From NCBI GenBank assembly GCA_014378485.1, contig JACMNO010000069.1, positions 124,001-188,000 of the forward strand: a DNA stretch of 64,000 nt, read 5' to 3'. The number at the start of each line of letters is the position of its first letter. Positions within the stretch are counted from its first letter, which is position 1. The position numbers and the translations under genes were made by a program. Below the pieces are notes generated by a model that had not been told where the DNA came from, searched no databases, and saw only the letters and a list, made by a program, of their open reading frames with translations. Source of the stretch: Bacteroidia bacterium. GTDB taxonomy: Bacteria; Bacteroidota; Bacteroidia; B-17B0; Aurantibacillaceae. This document shows positions 26,068-35,111 of the stretch, in pieces.

Positions 26068-26523
26068 ATGGAAAATCAAAAAGCACAATTTCAGAATGAC
26101 TCACCATTAATCAATTTGGTACAGACAAGATCAAATGATGAAAAAAAACTAATTCGTTACTCAGATAAAGATTTAAAAGAGTTTAAGGACCTAATTTTAA
26201 TAAAGTTAGATAAATCCAAACTTGAATATGAAGCGTTGAGAGAAATACTATCGCACAAGACCAATAATGGAACAGATGATACTTCTCCTTCATACAACGT
26301 TGCAGAAGATGTAAATGACGCTATTTATAAAGAAGAAGTTTCCAACCAGGCATTAAGATTACAGAAATACATTGAACATTTACAAAACGCACTAACCAGA
26401 ATTGAGAATAAGACATATGGAATATGCAGTCTGACAGGAGAACTAATTGCTAAAGAAAGATTGAGAAGTGTGCCACACTCAACGTTGAGTATAAATGCCA
26501 AACTTGGCGCTGATAAACGGTAG
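26068..26523 (+). CDS. TraR/DksA-family transcription regulator
   Basis: 151 residues from ATG at 26068; the upstream GTG at 26008 would add a non-conserved lead. The middle is helical (coiled-coil-like, 'ALRLQKYIEHLQNALTRIEN') and the end 'KTYGICSLTGELIAKERLRS' then 'VPHSTLS' is the TraR/DksA signature. Only one of the usual zinc-binding cysteines remains, as in many Bacteroidota members. Family proteins bind RNA polymerase through its secondary channel and adjust transcription under stress or starvation, without DNA binding of their own. It has three upstream GGCTA-type boxes, the densest in the window, and lies 59 bases ahead of the CotH gene, probably co-transcribed. Confidence 0.85.
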   Translation: MENQKAQFQNDSPLINLVQTRSNDEKKLIRYSDKDLKEFKDLILIKLDKSKLEYEALREILSHKTNNGTDDTSPSYNVAEDVNDAIYKEEVSNQALRLQKYIEHLQNALTRIENKTYGICSLTGELIAKERLRSVPHSTLSINAKLGADKR

Positions 26524-26582
26524 AAGTCCAAGATTTAAAGCGACAAGGAAATTTAATTTTATAACATACAATGCTATTCTAA

Positions 26583-28625
26583 ATGAAACAAATAATTACA
26601 ATTTCATGTCTACTTATTTCATTGATCTTTAAAGCGCAGGTTTATTCCGGAAGCGGTGGTCTCATACAAAATAACGGACAGGATACATATTACGCTATTA
26701 ATGTTTCTGGTTTAAGTCCGTCAGCTATTGATAGTACATTTGGTATTGAACAGATTTGTTTTTCCATCACTCACCCTGATGTCTCTGAACTCTATATTTA
26801 TCTGAAATCACCCGCTGGAATCATCGTGGAGTTAACATTAGGAAATAGTTCATCCGGCAGCGATTTTACAAATGCTTGTTTTGATAAGAATAGTAATACA
26901 ATAACACTAGGGATTGCGCCCTACACAGGAACCTATTCACCTGTTGGTTATCTTGGAAGGTTTAATACCGGTCAGACAGGAAATGGCTCATGGAATCTTA
27001 TAGTACATGATGGGTTTCCGACAACTAATGCAGGAAACTTAATATCATGGAATATGAAATTTGGAAATGCTCCTGCGCATCCTGTTGCGCTAAATTCATC
27101 AAATTTACCATTGGTGTTTATTAATACAACTCAACCTATCACAGAAACAAACACCACTATTAATATGGGAATTATTAATAATGGACCCGCACGTAATAAT
27201 CCATCTGATCAATGGAATGATTATAACAATAAAGCTCAGATAAACATCAGAGGCAATACAAGCAAAAACTTTGAAAAAAAATCATTTTCAATTGAAACCC
27301 ATGATGCCGCAGGAAATGAATTAAATGTTCCACTCCTTGGTATGCCAGCAGAAAGTGACTGGGTACTTGGTGCAAATTATCTTGATAAAACATTAATAAG
27401 GAACCCACTTACACTTGACTTGTTTCGTTCCATGGGACATTATTCCTCTCGTTATAAAAATGTTGAATTGTTTCTTAATAATGAATATCAGGGGGTATAC
27501 TCATTAATTGAAAAACCAAAGCGCAATGTCAATCGTGTAAATATAGCAAAATTAGATTCTACTGATAATACACTTCCATATGTTAGCGGTGGATATATCA
27601 TAAAAATTGACCGTCCAATTGATCCGGGATGGTATTCTCTATTGGCAGGAAATTGTCCGGCTAATTCAAAATTCTTCTATCAGTATGTTTATCCTCGCGA
27701 TTCAGATATTACAGTTTCTCAAAGGAACTACATACAAGGTTATGTGAATGATTTTGAAACCATGATGAGTTCGTCGACCTATGCAGACCCTGTAAATGGT
27801 TATCCAAAATATATAGATGTTGATTCATTCATTGACTTTTTCATCATTAATGAACTTAGCAAAAATATTGATGGATATAGGTTGAGCACCTATTTGTATA
27901 AAAAAAGTATTATAGAAGGCGGTAAATTTTTTGCAGGACCATTATGGGATTATGACATTGCCTGGCACAATTGCAATTATAACAATGCTTTCAGTAGTAT
28001 AGGATGGGCCTATCAATTACAGGATAACGACTACCCTATCCCAACCTGGTGGACCAAATTTATGCAGGATCCCGCATTTGTAAATAAACTTAATTGTCGC
28101 TGGAATTCACTGCGTCAAAACACTCTCAATATCAATCGCCTCAATCAATACATCGATTCCAGCGCTACTGTTTTAAATGAAAGTCAAAAAAGGAATTTCA
28201 CTCAGTGGCCCACCATAGGGGCCTATATATCTCCAAATCCTCAAAATCAAACTGGCGCCACATATTTAAGTGAAGTGAACGATTTAAAAACATGGATAAC
28301 CAATAGAATATCTTGGATGGATGCAAATATCGCCGACGGATGTGCAGTTGGAATAAATGAAAACAGCATCGTTACTAATTTAATCGTTTATCCAAATCCT
28401 ATGGAATCTAAAACTACTTTTTCAATGAAACTTGAAAGTAGTACTGATATTTCATTATGCATCACAGATATGTTAGGGAAAGAAGTAGCCCGTTTCTTAA
28501 ATACTAATGTTTCTCCGGGAGAATCAACAATTGCGTTTGAAAGAAATCAAATCCCATCAGGAATATATTTATATCAATTAGAAGTAAATAATATTATTAC
28601 TTCAGGTAAAATAGTTGTTCAATAA
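26583..28625 (+). CDS. CotH kinase family protein with P-domain and T9SS sorting domain
   Basis: 680 residues. A signal peptide (to about 19, 'LLISLIFKAQ') precedes a subtilisin-type P-domain (about 25-155, 'NGQDTYYAINVSGLSPSAID'), the CotH domain (about 170-570: 'INIRGNTSKNFEKKSFSIET', 'LIRNPLTLDLFRSMGHYSSR', 'GVYSLIEKPKRNVNRVNI', 'GPLWDYDIAWHN') and a T9SS type A end ('LIVYPNPMESKTTFSM' ... 'GKIVVQ'). CotH enzymes are secreted atypical kinases that phosphorylate spore-coat or surface proteins in other bacteria; the target here is unknown. The Lys, Asp-x-D-type and Glu residues of the active site appear kept, but I cannot align them precisely. The downstream VTC, DUF4956 and DUF2490 genes suggest a shared envelope process. 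Confidence 0.9.
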   Translation: MKQIITISCLLISLIFKAQVYSGSGGLIQNNGQDTYYAINVSGLSPSAIDSTFGIEQICFSITHPDVSELYIYLKSPAGIIVELTLGNSSSGSDFTNACFDKNSNTITLGIAPYTGTYSPVGYLGRFNTGQTGNGSWNLIVHDGFPTTNAGNLISWNMKFGNAPAHPVALNSSNLPLVFINTTQPITETNTTINMGIINNGPARNNPSDQWNDYNNKAQINIRGNTSKNFEKKSFSIETHDAAGNELNVPLLGMPAESDWVLGANYLDKTLIRNPLTLDLFRSMGHYSSRYKNVELFLNNEYQGVYSLIEKPKRNVNRVNIAKLDSTDNTLPYVSGGYIIKIDRPIDPGWYSLLAGNCPANSKFFYQYVYPRDSDITVSQRNYIQGYVNDFETMMSSSTYADPVNGYPKYIDVDSFIDFFIINELSKNIDGYRLSTYLYKKSIIEGGKFFAGPLWDYDIAWHNCNYNNAFSSIGWAYQLQDNDYPIPTWWTKFMQDPAFVNKLNCRWNSLRQNTLNINRLNQYIDSSATVLNESQKRNFTQWPTIGAYISPNPQNQTGATYLSEVNDLKTWITNRISWMDANIADGCAVGINENSIVTNLIVYPNPMESKTTFSMKLESSTDISLCITDMLGKEVARFLNTNVSPGESTIAFERNQIPSGIYLYQLEVNNIITSGKIVVQ

Positions 28626-28640
28626 ATAAATTAATAGCAT

Positions 28641-29120
28641 ATGAAAACAGCAAACCAAATATTACTACTGCTTTTATTTTTATCAGAAATTTCATATGCT
28701 CAGGGAAAAAAAGAAATCAAAAAAAACAATATTAAATTTATTTCAATCACAGATACTGAAAATGGAAAAATATTAAGCAACAAAAAAAGTGAATTTGATA
28801 AAAATGGGGAAACTTTAGAGGAATTTGATTTTGATAAAGAAGGATTTCTGAAAACTAAACGATCCTTTAAATATAATAAAGACGGAGATGTAATTGAAGA
28901 GGAAGAATTTGACGCGAAAACAAAGCTCACAGAAAAAAGGATTTATAAATTTAATTCGTTAGGAGAGAAAACGGAAGAAGAGATTTATGATAACCTTGGA
29001 AGAAAAGTAAAAATACATTATTACACCTATAATTTAAAAGGATTAAAAACAGAAAAAAAGACATTAGATGCCACTGGCAGAACAATTTCAATAAGAACCT
29101 ACAGCTACACTTTTAATTGA
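28641..29120 (+). CDS. Secreted YD-like repeat protein, unknown function
   Basis: 159 residues. A signal peptide ('MKTANQILLLLLFLSEISYA', cut near 'AQG') is followed by about five 20-residue repeats with the pattern 'Y-x-F-N-x-x-G-E-x-x-E-E-x-x-Y-D', for example 'IYKFNSLGEKTEEEIYDNLG' and 'YTYNLKGLKTEKKTLDATGR'. They resemble YD/RHS-type beta repeats. There is no enzymatic motif. The gene begins 15 bases after the CotH gene and its TGA stop overlaps the TTG start of the VTC gene, so it is a firm member of the operon. It may be a periplasmic or surface scaffold; that is inference. Confidence 0.7.
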   Translation: MKTANQILLLLLFLSEISYAQGKKEIKKNNIKFISITDTENGKILSNKKSEFDKNGETLEEFDFDKEGFLKTKRSFKYNKDGDVIEEEEFDAKTKLTEKRIYKFNSLGEKTEEEIYDNLGRKVKIHYYTYNLKGLKTEKKTLDATGRTISIRTYSYTFN

Positions 29121-29887
29121 AAAACCCAAACAACATATTAGACCAATTTGAACCTATTGACCTTAAGGAAATGGATCGTGTAAAGTTAATGAACCGAACA
29201 GATACAAAATTTATTTTTACTAATAAGCAATTTGAAATGGTAATGAATGAGGTCAGGGATCAATACCGGGTGCTCGAAATTAATGGAAAAAGATTAAGTC
29301 AATATAAAACCCTTTACTACGATACAAAAAATCTGAGTTTATATGCCCAGCATCACATGGGTAAACTTAACCGGTACAAAATCAGGCACCGCACTTATGT
29401 TGAATCTGAAACGGGGTTTCTTGAAGTAAAATTTAAAAATAATAAAGGGAGAACCATCAAGAAAAGAATAAATGAGCTTCAGCCACCTATCCTATGGGAA
29501 GGTGAAAATAGAGTCTTCTTAAATAAAACCCAACCTTATGATCCAAATACACTTATACCTGCTATATGGGTGAATTATAGCCGCTACACACTTGTTCATA
29601 AAACGGAACTTGAACGATTAACAATAGATGTCAATCTGGAGTTTGTGAATAATGAATTCACAAAAAAACTTGACGGATTAGTTATTGCTGAAGTAAAACA
29701 AGAGAAAAAAAAATCGACAGCCTTTTTAAAAATGATGAAAAAACATCATATCAGGGAAGGTTCCATAAGTAAATACTGTATGGGCATTGCTTTGACTTGT
29801 GAAGGCATTAAAAAAAATAATTTTAAAAAAAAATTACTAACTCTAAAACATATAATTGAACATGACACTATTACAAATACTAAATGA
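29117..29887 (+). CDS. VTC-domain protein (polyphosphate-polymerase-like)
   Basis: 256 residues, cytosolic. Signatures of the VTC fold: 'LKEMDRVKLMNRTDTKFIFT' at the start, basic strands 'YKIRHRTYVE' and 'LEVKFKNNKGRTIKKRINEL', 'LTIDVNLEF' and 'VIAEVKQEKKKSTAF' with the late Glu and Lys. In yeast Vtc4 this tunnel makes polyphosphate from ATP. Bacterial members of the VTC group found beside CotH and DUF4956 genes are mostly untested. Start: TTG at 29117 overlaps the previous stop (TTGA); the next ATG would cut into the conserved opening, so TTG is preferred and implies coupled translation. The gene overlaps the next one by 26 bases. Confidence 0.88.
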   Translation: MKNPNNILDQFEPIDLKEMDRVKLMNRTDTKFIFTNKQFEMVMNEVRDQYRVLEINGKRLSQYKTLYYDTKNLSLYAQHHMGKLNRYKIRHRTYVESETGFLEVKFKNNKGRTIKKRINELQPPILWEGENRVFLNKTQPYDPNTLIPAIWVNYSRYTLVHKTELERLTIDVNLEFVNNEFTKKLDGLVIAEVKQEKKKSTAFLKMMKKHHIREGSISKYCMGIALTCEGIKKNNFKKKLLTLKHIIEHDTITNTK

Positions 29888-30503
29888 AAACATTGTTGTT
29901 GAAAATGTAGACGCAGTAACAAAAATCTCCTTTAAAATGGTGTTCAGGATTTTAATTGACCTGGCAACTGTTTTTATCTTAGTTCGGTTTATATATTTTC
30001 CTATATACAAGAATAAAGAGTTCTTTTTTATGTTTGCTATATTTAATCTTATCATTTTTCTCGTGTCCTTTCTTCTAAATAAAGTAGATCTTTCGATGGG
30101 CGCAGCATTTGGTTTATTTGCAGTTTTTAGCATGCTTAGGTACAGGACTGACAACATTTCAATTAAAGATATGACCTATCTGTTTTTATGCATTGCTATT
30201 GGTCTTGTATCTGCTGTCACAAAAATAAAAGGTGCAGATGATCTGGATGAATACCTGTTTTTGGGAGGTGTTAATTTTACCATCCTATTGATCACCTATT
30301 TATTGGAAAGCAAACTGTTTTCAAAAAAAGAGCATACAAACACAATCGTTTATGAAAATATAGAACTTATTCAATCAAACAGACAGGATGAATTGTTGGC
30401 AGATATTCGTTTAAGAACAGGAATAAATGTTCATAGAGTATCAGTTCAAAAAATAAATTTTTTAAAAGACTCGGCACAATTAAAAATATATTTTTATGAA
30501 TAA
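29862..30503 (+). CDS. DUF4956 membrane protein
   Basis: 213 residues from ATG at 29862; a TTG two codons earlier is less likely. It has four hydrophobic segments in the first 145 residues and a soluble alpha/beta tail of about 70 residues. The signature 'AFGLFAVFSMLRYRTDNISI' with 'KDMTYLFL' is diagnostic of DUF4956. The family is known to me mainly by its genomic company with VTC and CotH genes; its function is unknown. It overlaps the VTC gene by 26 bases and the DUF2490 gene by 8, so the products are probably made in linked amounts. It could be the membrane channel or anchor for the VTC enzyme; that is inference. Confidence 0.88.
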   Translation: MTLLQILNENIVVENVDAVTKISFKMVFRILIDLATVFILVRFIYFPIYKNKEFFFMFAIFNLIIFLVSFLLNKVDLSMGAAFGLFAVFSMLRYRTDNISIKDMTYLFLCIAIGLVSAVTKIKGADDLDEYLFLGGVNFTILLITYLLESKLFSKKEHTNTIVYENIELIQSNRQDELLADIRLRTGINVHRVSVQKINFLKDSAQLKIYFYE

Positions 30504-31215
30504 ATTTCACAAGAGGTTAGCTTTAAGCCTTGTTTTTTTTATTTGCGTCTTAATTGGTTCAGCTCAAAATTACGCCAGTGATTCACAGTTATGGTGTTAC
30601 TTGAGCCTGCAAAAAAAGCTCAACAAAAAATTTGATCTGCATTTAAAATTACAAGGTAGAATGATTAATAACAGTTCAGAATTAGGCCGGGCATCTTCTA
30701 ATTTTAGAATTAGCTATAAAGTCTATAAAAATATTAAATTACTTATTGGTTATAATTTTACAGAAAAAAAGAACAATAAAGAAATTTATAAACCCCGCCA
30801 TACATATTACGGTGGTATAGAACTAAAAAAAGATTTTAGGCGTTTTGAATTCAGTTATCGAAATTTATTCATGTGTCGTTATAAAAGCCCTTTTACAAGC
30901 TACGACGGTTACATTGCTTATTACTATGATAGACATAAAGTGACCATTAAATACGAGGTTTCTAAAAGATTATCATGTTATATTGCTGAAGAAGTTAATA
31001 TGCCACTTAATAACCCTCAATTAAAAGGATTGAGCCGTTCAAGAACTTATGCGGGCGTTGATATTAATGTCAAAAAACATCAAAAACTTGAATTATACTT
31101 TATGTATCAACAGCAATTACAGCAAGGTGATTGGTTTAACCAGGATATTTCATATACCGGTAAGCCTTTACATCAATATTTTGTATATGGCATTGGCTAC
31201 AATATTTCTTTCTAA
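30496..31215 (+). CDS. DUF2490 outer-membrane beta-barrel protein
   Basis: 239 residues. It has a signal peptide ('LALSLVFFICVLIGSAQ') and then alternating amphipathic strands typical of a barrel: 'QLWCYLSLQKKLNKKFDLHL', 'NFRISYKVYKNIKLLIGYNF', 'RYKSPFTSYDGYIAYYY' and a last strand 'FVYGIGYNISF' ending in an aromatic residue. This matches DUF2490. It overlaps the DUF4956 gene by 8 bases and ends 4 bases from the convergent GH26-like gene. In this operon it could be the outer-membrane exit or receptor for whatever the CotH-VTC-DUF4956 set makes; no direct evidence. Confidence 0.82.
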   Translation: MNKFHKRLALSLVFFICVLIGSAQNYASDSQLWCYLSLQKKLNKKFDLHLKLQGRMINNSSELGRASSNFRISYKVYKNIKLLIGYNFTEKKNNKEIYKPRHTYYGGIELKKDFRRFEFSYRNLFMCRYKSPFTSYDGYIAYYYDRHKVTIKYEVSKRLSCYIAEEVNMPLNNPQLKGLSRSRTYAGVDINVKKHQKLELYFMYQQQLQQGDWFNQDISYTGKPLHQYFVYGIGYNISF

Positions 31216-31219
31216 ATGT

Positions 31220-32881
31220 CTAACGAATCAGATTCATAAAATCTTTCGTTCCGGATTTAAAATAGCCATCTTTTAGAATATAATTTAAATAAGCATTTCT
31301 TGATTGATCAGACGAATTAATTTTAAAATATTCTCTTTCATTAAACCATGATATAAGACGAATTTTTGACATATCTGATTTAAGCGCACTGCTCATCTGT
31401 TCAATCCATTCACTTTTATTCTGAACATTGACGTTTTCATTACTCTTTCTTTCTCTAGATGCAGTTTCACAAATCAATAATGGTTTTAGTGGTAGCTCCT
31501 CAGTTAATAAGAAATAATTTTCTATACCAACTTTTCTAAAAGATGTCCAGATTGTAGATTCCCCAGCTCCATTATAAACATCCAACCCCACAAAATCAAC
31601 ATATTCATCTCCCGGGTACGCATCCATGATGTAGTTCCATTTTTCCTGTGGCACAGACATTGAATTAGGACACCAAATAAACTTAACGTTTGTTACCTGT
31701 TCTTTGGCAAAGATATCATGAATATGTCTGAATGCCTGAACCAATAAATCAGCATTATGATCATTATTAGAAATACACCATGGATACCAATCACCATTAA
31801 ACTCATGAAGAATTCTTAAAAGAATGGTACCCTTTACATTTTTGATCTGTTTTGCCCAATTGATAAAAAAATCATCGCATTGTCCATGAATAATATTATA
31901 CAAATTAGGCTGTTTTATAACCGACCTTGAATTTTTTGCAGATATATTTACAAAATGGTTCTCTAACGTAATCATAGGTATATTACCTTGCTGCAAAACT
32001 TTATCAATACGTTCTACCGATGGATAATTATTTTGAGTAGTACCACCATCTACTGCAAATGGCTGAAAAAAATGAACAATACCAATATTTTTCTCTGAAT
32101 CATTTTTAAAGAGTGATTGAAAACCGGATGCAATCTCTGCAAACTTCGCTGAATTACCTTCTGTGGACCAAAGGCCAAGACTACAGAAATTTTCATTGGA
32201 AACTAACTTTTTAGCATCCTGCATAAGCGGTCCTTTTGAAAAAGAAAAGAAATCAAAATAAATTTCCTGATTTTTTTTTAAAGATCCGTATGAACCCTTC
32301 TGTATGTTTTCAAAACTAATTATAAAACATAATAATTTCCCTTTTTTATATGTGCAATTGAATGATTCATCGCCCCCGGAATTCTCATCTTTAAATTTGC
32401 TTAAAGGGATTGTAACTAATTGCCATTCTTTGCCGGAAGGCACTATTTCCATTGTGTAGACAAAGTTATCATCAGATTCCTTTTCATACTTGTTTGAATC
32501 GTTATCATCTTCCTGCAATTGGATCTTTATTTTTTTTCCACTTAACGGATCCGGTTGATTTACATAGAAATTAAAATAATCATTTGCCGGGTCAAGTTCA
32601 ACATTTACACAAATACCTTTACCCCAACCACCAAATTCTTTATATATGTCATTTTTTAAAATAATATACCTGTTTCCGAGATAATCAGGAGGAGTGCGCT
32701 TCAAATTTAAATGTGAAACAATAGAGGCTTTAATATTACCAAAGGAAAAAACACCATTGTCTTTTAGGTCAGATGTTCCATTGGAGAATCCTTCAAAATC
32801 GTCGATAATAAACTTTAATTGCGATTTACATGGGTGTATTAATATAAAAAAGAATAGAGGCAATAAAAGAAATTTATTCAT
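31220..32881 (-). CDS. Secreted GH26-like hydrolase with N-terminal carbohydrate-binding-like module
   Basis: 553 residues. It has a signal peptide ('FLLLPLFFFILIHPCKSQ'), an N-terminal module (about 22-215; 'FIIDDFEGFSNG', 'FGGWGKGICVNVELD', 'WQLVTIPLSKF', 'IYFDFFSF') and a GH26-type TIM barrel (about 220-545). The acid/base Glu is in 'LLRILHEFNGDWYPW' and the nucleophile Glu in 'PLLICETASRE'. GH26 includes beta-mannanases and other beta-glycanases. The N-terminal module is a clear relative of the 240-residue protein at 16328-17050. It is the last gene of the five-gene minus-strand operon that begins at 38420. No T9SS tail is present, so periplasmic or outer-membrane action is likely. Confidence 0.85.
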   Translation of the reverse strand: MNKFLLLPLFFFILIHPCKSQLKFIIDDFEGFSNGTSDLKDNGVFSFGNIKASIVSHLNLKRTPPDYLGNRYIILKNDIYKEFGGWGKGICVNVELDPANDYFNFYVNQPDPLSGKKIKIQLQEDDNDSNKYEKESDDNFVYTMEIVPSGKEWQLVTIPLSKFKDENSGGDESFNCTYKKGKLLCFIISFENIQKGSYGSLKKNQEIYFDFFSFSKGPLMQDAKKLVSNENFCSLGLWSTEGNSAKFAEIASGFQSLFKNDSEKNIGIVHFFQPFAVDGGTTQNNYPSVERIDKVLQQGNIPMITLENHFVNISAKNSRSVIKQPNLYNIIHGQCDDFFINWAKQIKNVKGTILLRILHEFNGDWYPWCISNNDHNADLLVQAFRHIHDIFAKEQVTNVKFIWCPNSMSVPQEKWNYIMDAYPGDEYVDFVGLDVYNGAGESTIWTSFRKVGIENYFLLTEELPLKPLLICETASRERKSNENVNVQNKSEWIEQMSSALKSDMSKIRLISWFNEREYFKINSSDQSRNAYLNYILKDGYFKSGTKDFMNLIR

Positions 32882-32898
32882 AATATTTTGTTGTCAAT

Positions 32899-33879
32899 TT
32901 ACCAAATCCAATTCGCGATTACCCTGAATTGTCCGTCCAGGAAGCCATAACTTTTATAATATGTTTTTGTACCTGGCCAACGATTAATTGCCCAGTTACC
33001 GTAAGAAAGAGATAACCGAAATGAACGCCAATCAAAATATCCAAAACCATACGAATAATCAGGGTCCCAGGGCTGTTTTTTCTTTTCTTCCGGATAATAA
33101 TAGGCAGCGCCTTCAACGTATACATTCTTGTAAATGGTATATCGCATTGCAAATCCTATTGTCGTTTTTCCATTTATAGGACTTCCATGCTCTCGTTCAA
33201 ATTCATCCCTGTACCTAAAGGCATATCGCACCAATGGTATAAATTTCAGACTTGTCGTCTGGTCAAAGGCAATAGCATTTCTGAATTTTTCAGAAATGCC
33301 AATGTTATATGAAAGGAAATAATATCCTTCTAAAAATTTCTCCCAAAATTTATGGCGGTTGTCAGTATATTTATTATCAAGGTAATTTTCATAACCGTAA
33401 TTAAATTTATTTGCCTTATAGTGATATCGTCCTAATGTATAGGAGTAATCAGAAATCCATCTTGCAGCAGCTTTTTTATTAAAATCAATAAAAAAAGTGG
33501 TGTTAAAGCTAAACTGTTCGTAAAAACGAATGCGTGTACTCAACGCTAATGCATGTCGATATTCTTCTTTTGGTTCACCATTATTTCCAGCAACCAATAC
33601 TCTTCCGGTATTATAAGAAACGCTTCCCAAAATCCTATTCTTACCCATGAGTAGCCTGTCTTTATGAAAAATGTCTCTAAAATTTTTCCATTTCCTTGGA
33701 TCCTTTTCACGTCGGGTAGTAAACTCATAGTAAAGCATATTTGGTTCTTCTTCAAGTTTTATCTGGGAAATAAGATTGTTAAACTGAAGTATACCAGAAA
33801 AAAAGATCAACAAATAAAACCTTGAAAATAAGCGTTGTTCATAACGACTTATGAATTTAAGAACCAATGAAAAAAACAT
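32899..33879 (-). CDS. Predicted outer-membrane beta-barrel protein, unknown family
   Basis: 326 residues. A hydrophobic N-terminus ('RFYLLIFFSGILQFNNLI') is followed by many aromatic amphipathic strands ('FSFNTTFFIDFNKKAAARWI', 'YFLSYNIGISEKFRNAIAF', 'TTIGFAMRYTIYKNVYVEGA'), ending 'GQFRVIANWIW' with a terminal aromatic residue as expected for a barrel. I do not recognise a named family. The gene is 17 bases ahead of the GH26-like gene and 36 after the TPR gene. In synthase systems a TPR protein plus a barrel plus a hydrolase often export a polysaccharide (as in BcsC and AlgK/AlgE), so an export pore for the GT2 product is a good working idea. Confidence 0.7.
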   Translation of the reverse strand: MFFSLVLKFISRYEQRLFSRFYLLIFFSGILQFNNLISQIKLEEEPNMLYYEFTTRREKDPRKWKNFRDIFHKDRLLMGKNRILGSVSYNTGRVLVAGNNGEPKEEYRHALALSTRIRFYEQFSFNTTFFIDFNKKAAARWISDYSYTLGRYHYKANKFNYGYENYLDNKYTDNRHKFWEKFLEGYYFLSYNIGISEKFRNAIAFDQTTSLKFIPLVRYAFRYRDEFEREHGSPINGKTTIGFAMRYTIYKNVYVEGAAYYYPEEKKKQPWDPDYSYGFGYFDWRSFRLSLSYGNWAINRWPGTKTYYKSYGFLDGQFRVIANWIW

Positions 33880-33915
33880 ATATTATTAACTAATTTTTTA
33901 TTTTATTAATTTATT

Positions 33916-35094
33916 TTACCTGCAATGTTCAATAAGATAACCGTAGGCAACATCACTTCCATACTTAACAGCTTTATTAAGATCCTCGCAACCACCAAAT
34001 TTATCCCCGATTTCATACTTTGCAACTCCTCTTTCCTTATATGCATTTTCATAATCAGGCTTATATTCTATTGCATAAGTATAATCTTCAATTTCACCTT
34101 TATGATCTTTTAATTGTCGTCTTGCGAGACCCCGACAGTAGAAGATCAGCGAACAATCTGGCTTTAACTGAATTGCGATGCTATAATCATCAATTGCTGC
34201 CTGGTAATCTTTTAATTCATATTTTAATTGACCTCGGTTCAAATAACCAAGGTAATCTGCCGGCCTTATCCTTATAGCGTTATTATAATCTTCAAAAGCA
34301 CCCCGATAATCTTTTAACCGACATTTTACATTTGCTCTTCTGTTCAATACTTCAGCATCCTCTTTAATTTTTATCACAGAATTGAAATCACTGAGGGCCT
34401 CATGGTATTTTTTCTGTTGGTAATAAATCAATCCACGATTAAAATAACTATCAGAACTTGATTTATTCAGTTCTATCGCTTTTGTAAAATCTTCCATGGC
34501 TCCAGGTGTTGAACCAATCATGGACCTTACGATGCCCCTGCTGTTATATGCATTTGCATCATTTGGTTTCAAAGAAATAACTTTTTCAATATCTTTTAAT
34601 TCACCCTCGTAATCTCCGGCCATCCCTCGAAGTATACTTCGATTATAATAAGCGTCTGCATAATCTGGTTTCAATTTAATGGCGTTGTTAAATCCTGCCA
34701 TAGCTCCTTTCAAATTATTAAGGGAAACTAAGGTCAATCCTTTATTGAAATGGATCTCGTAAGATTCTTCCCATGTTAAAGGCAGTTTAATCGCACGATT
34801 ATAATCACTTAATGCACTTTGGTAATCCATCAATTTATTTTTTGCATATGCCCTGTTTATATAAGCCGAAACTATGCTTGAATCCAACTCCAGGGCTTTT
34901 GTAAAATAAATGATAGCCTCATTATAATTATGCTGATTAATATTTTCTAGCCCATTTGAAACTAATGCCATAGCCGAATCCTTTAGGGTTGGTTTAGGCT
35001 CATCCAAAAGACAATTAAATGAGAAGCCGCGAACCAGAAAGATCAACTGGAAAAACAAAATAAAACGATATTTTTTATTCCTGGTGGTATACAT
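33916..35094 (-). CDS. TPR repeat protein, secreted
   Basis: 392 residues with a signal peptide ('FILFFQLIFLVRGFSFNC', possibly a lipoprotein cut at the Cys) and about nine tandem TPR units of 34 residues, such as 'AYINRAYAKNKLMDYQSALS' and 'AYNSRGIVRSMIGSTPGAME'. TPR proteins mediate protein-protein contacts. Here the gene is between the GH15 gene (17 bases upstream) and the barrel gene (36 bases downstream), so a periplasmic scaffold linking polymer synthase and outer-membrane exit is possible, as for AlgK-type proteins. The TPR call is firm; the role is inference. Confidence 0.85.
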   Translation of the reverse strand: MYTTRNKKYRFILFFQLIFLVRGFSFNCLLDEPKPTLKDSAMALVSNGLENINQHNYNEAIIYFTKALELDSSIVSAYINRAYAKNKLMDYQSALSDYNRAIKLPLTWEESYEIHFNKGLTLVSLNNLKGAMAGFNNAIKLKPDYADAYYNRSILRGMAGDYEGELKDIEKVISLKPNDANAYNSRGIVRSMIGSTPGAMEDFTKAIELNKSSSDSYFNRGLIYYQQKKYHEALSDFNSVIKIKEDAEVLNRRANVKCRLKDYRGAFEDYNNAIRIRPADYLGYLNRGQLKYELKDYQAAIDDYSIAIQLKPDCSLIFYCRGLARRQLKDHKGEIEDYTYAIEYKPDYENAYKERGVAKYEIGDKFGGCEDLNKAVKYGSDVAYGYLIEHCR

Positions 35095-35111
35095 TTAAAT
35101 TTTTGAAATTA

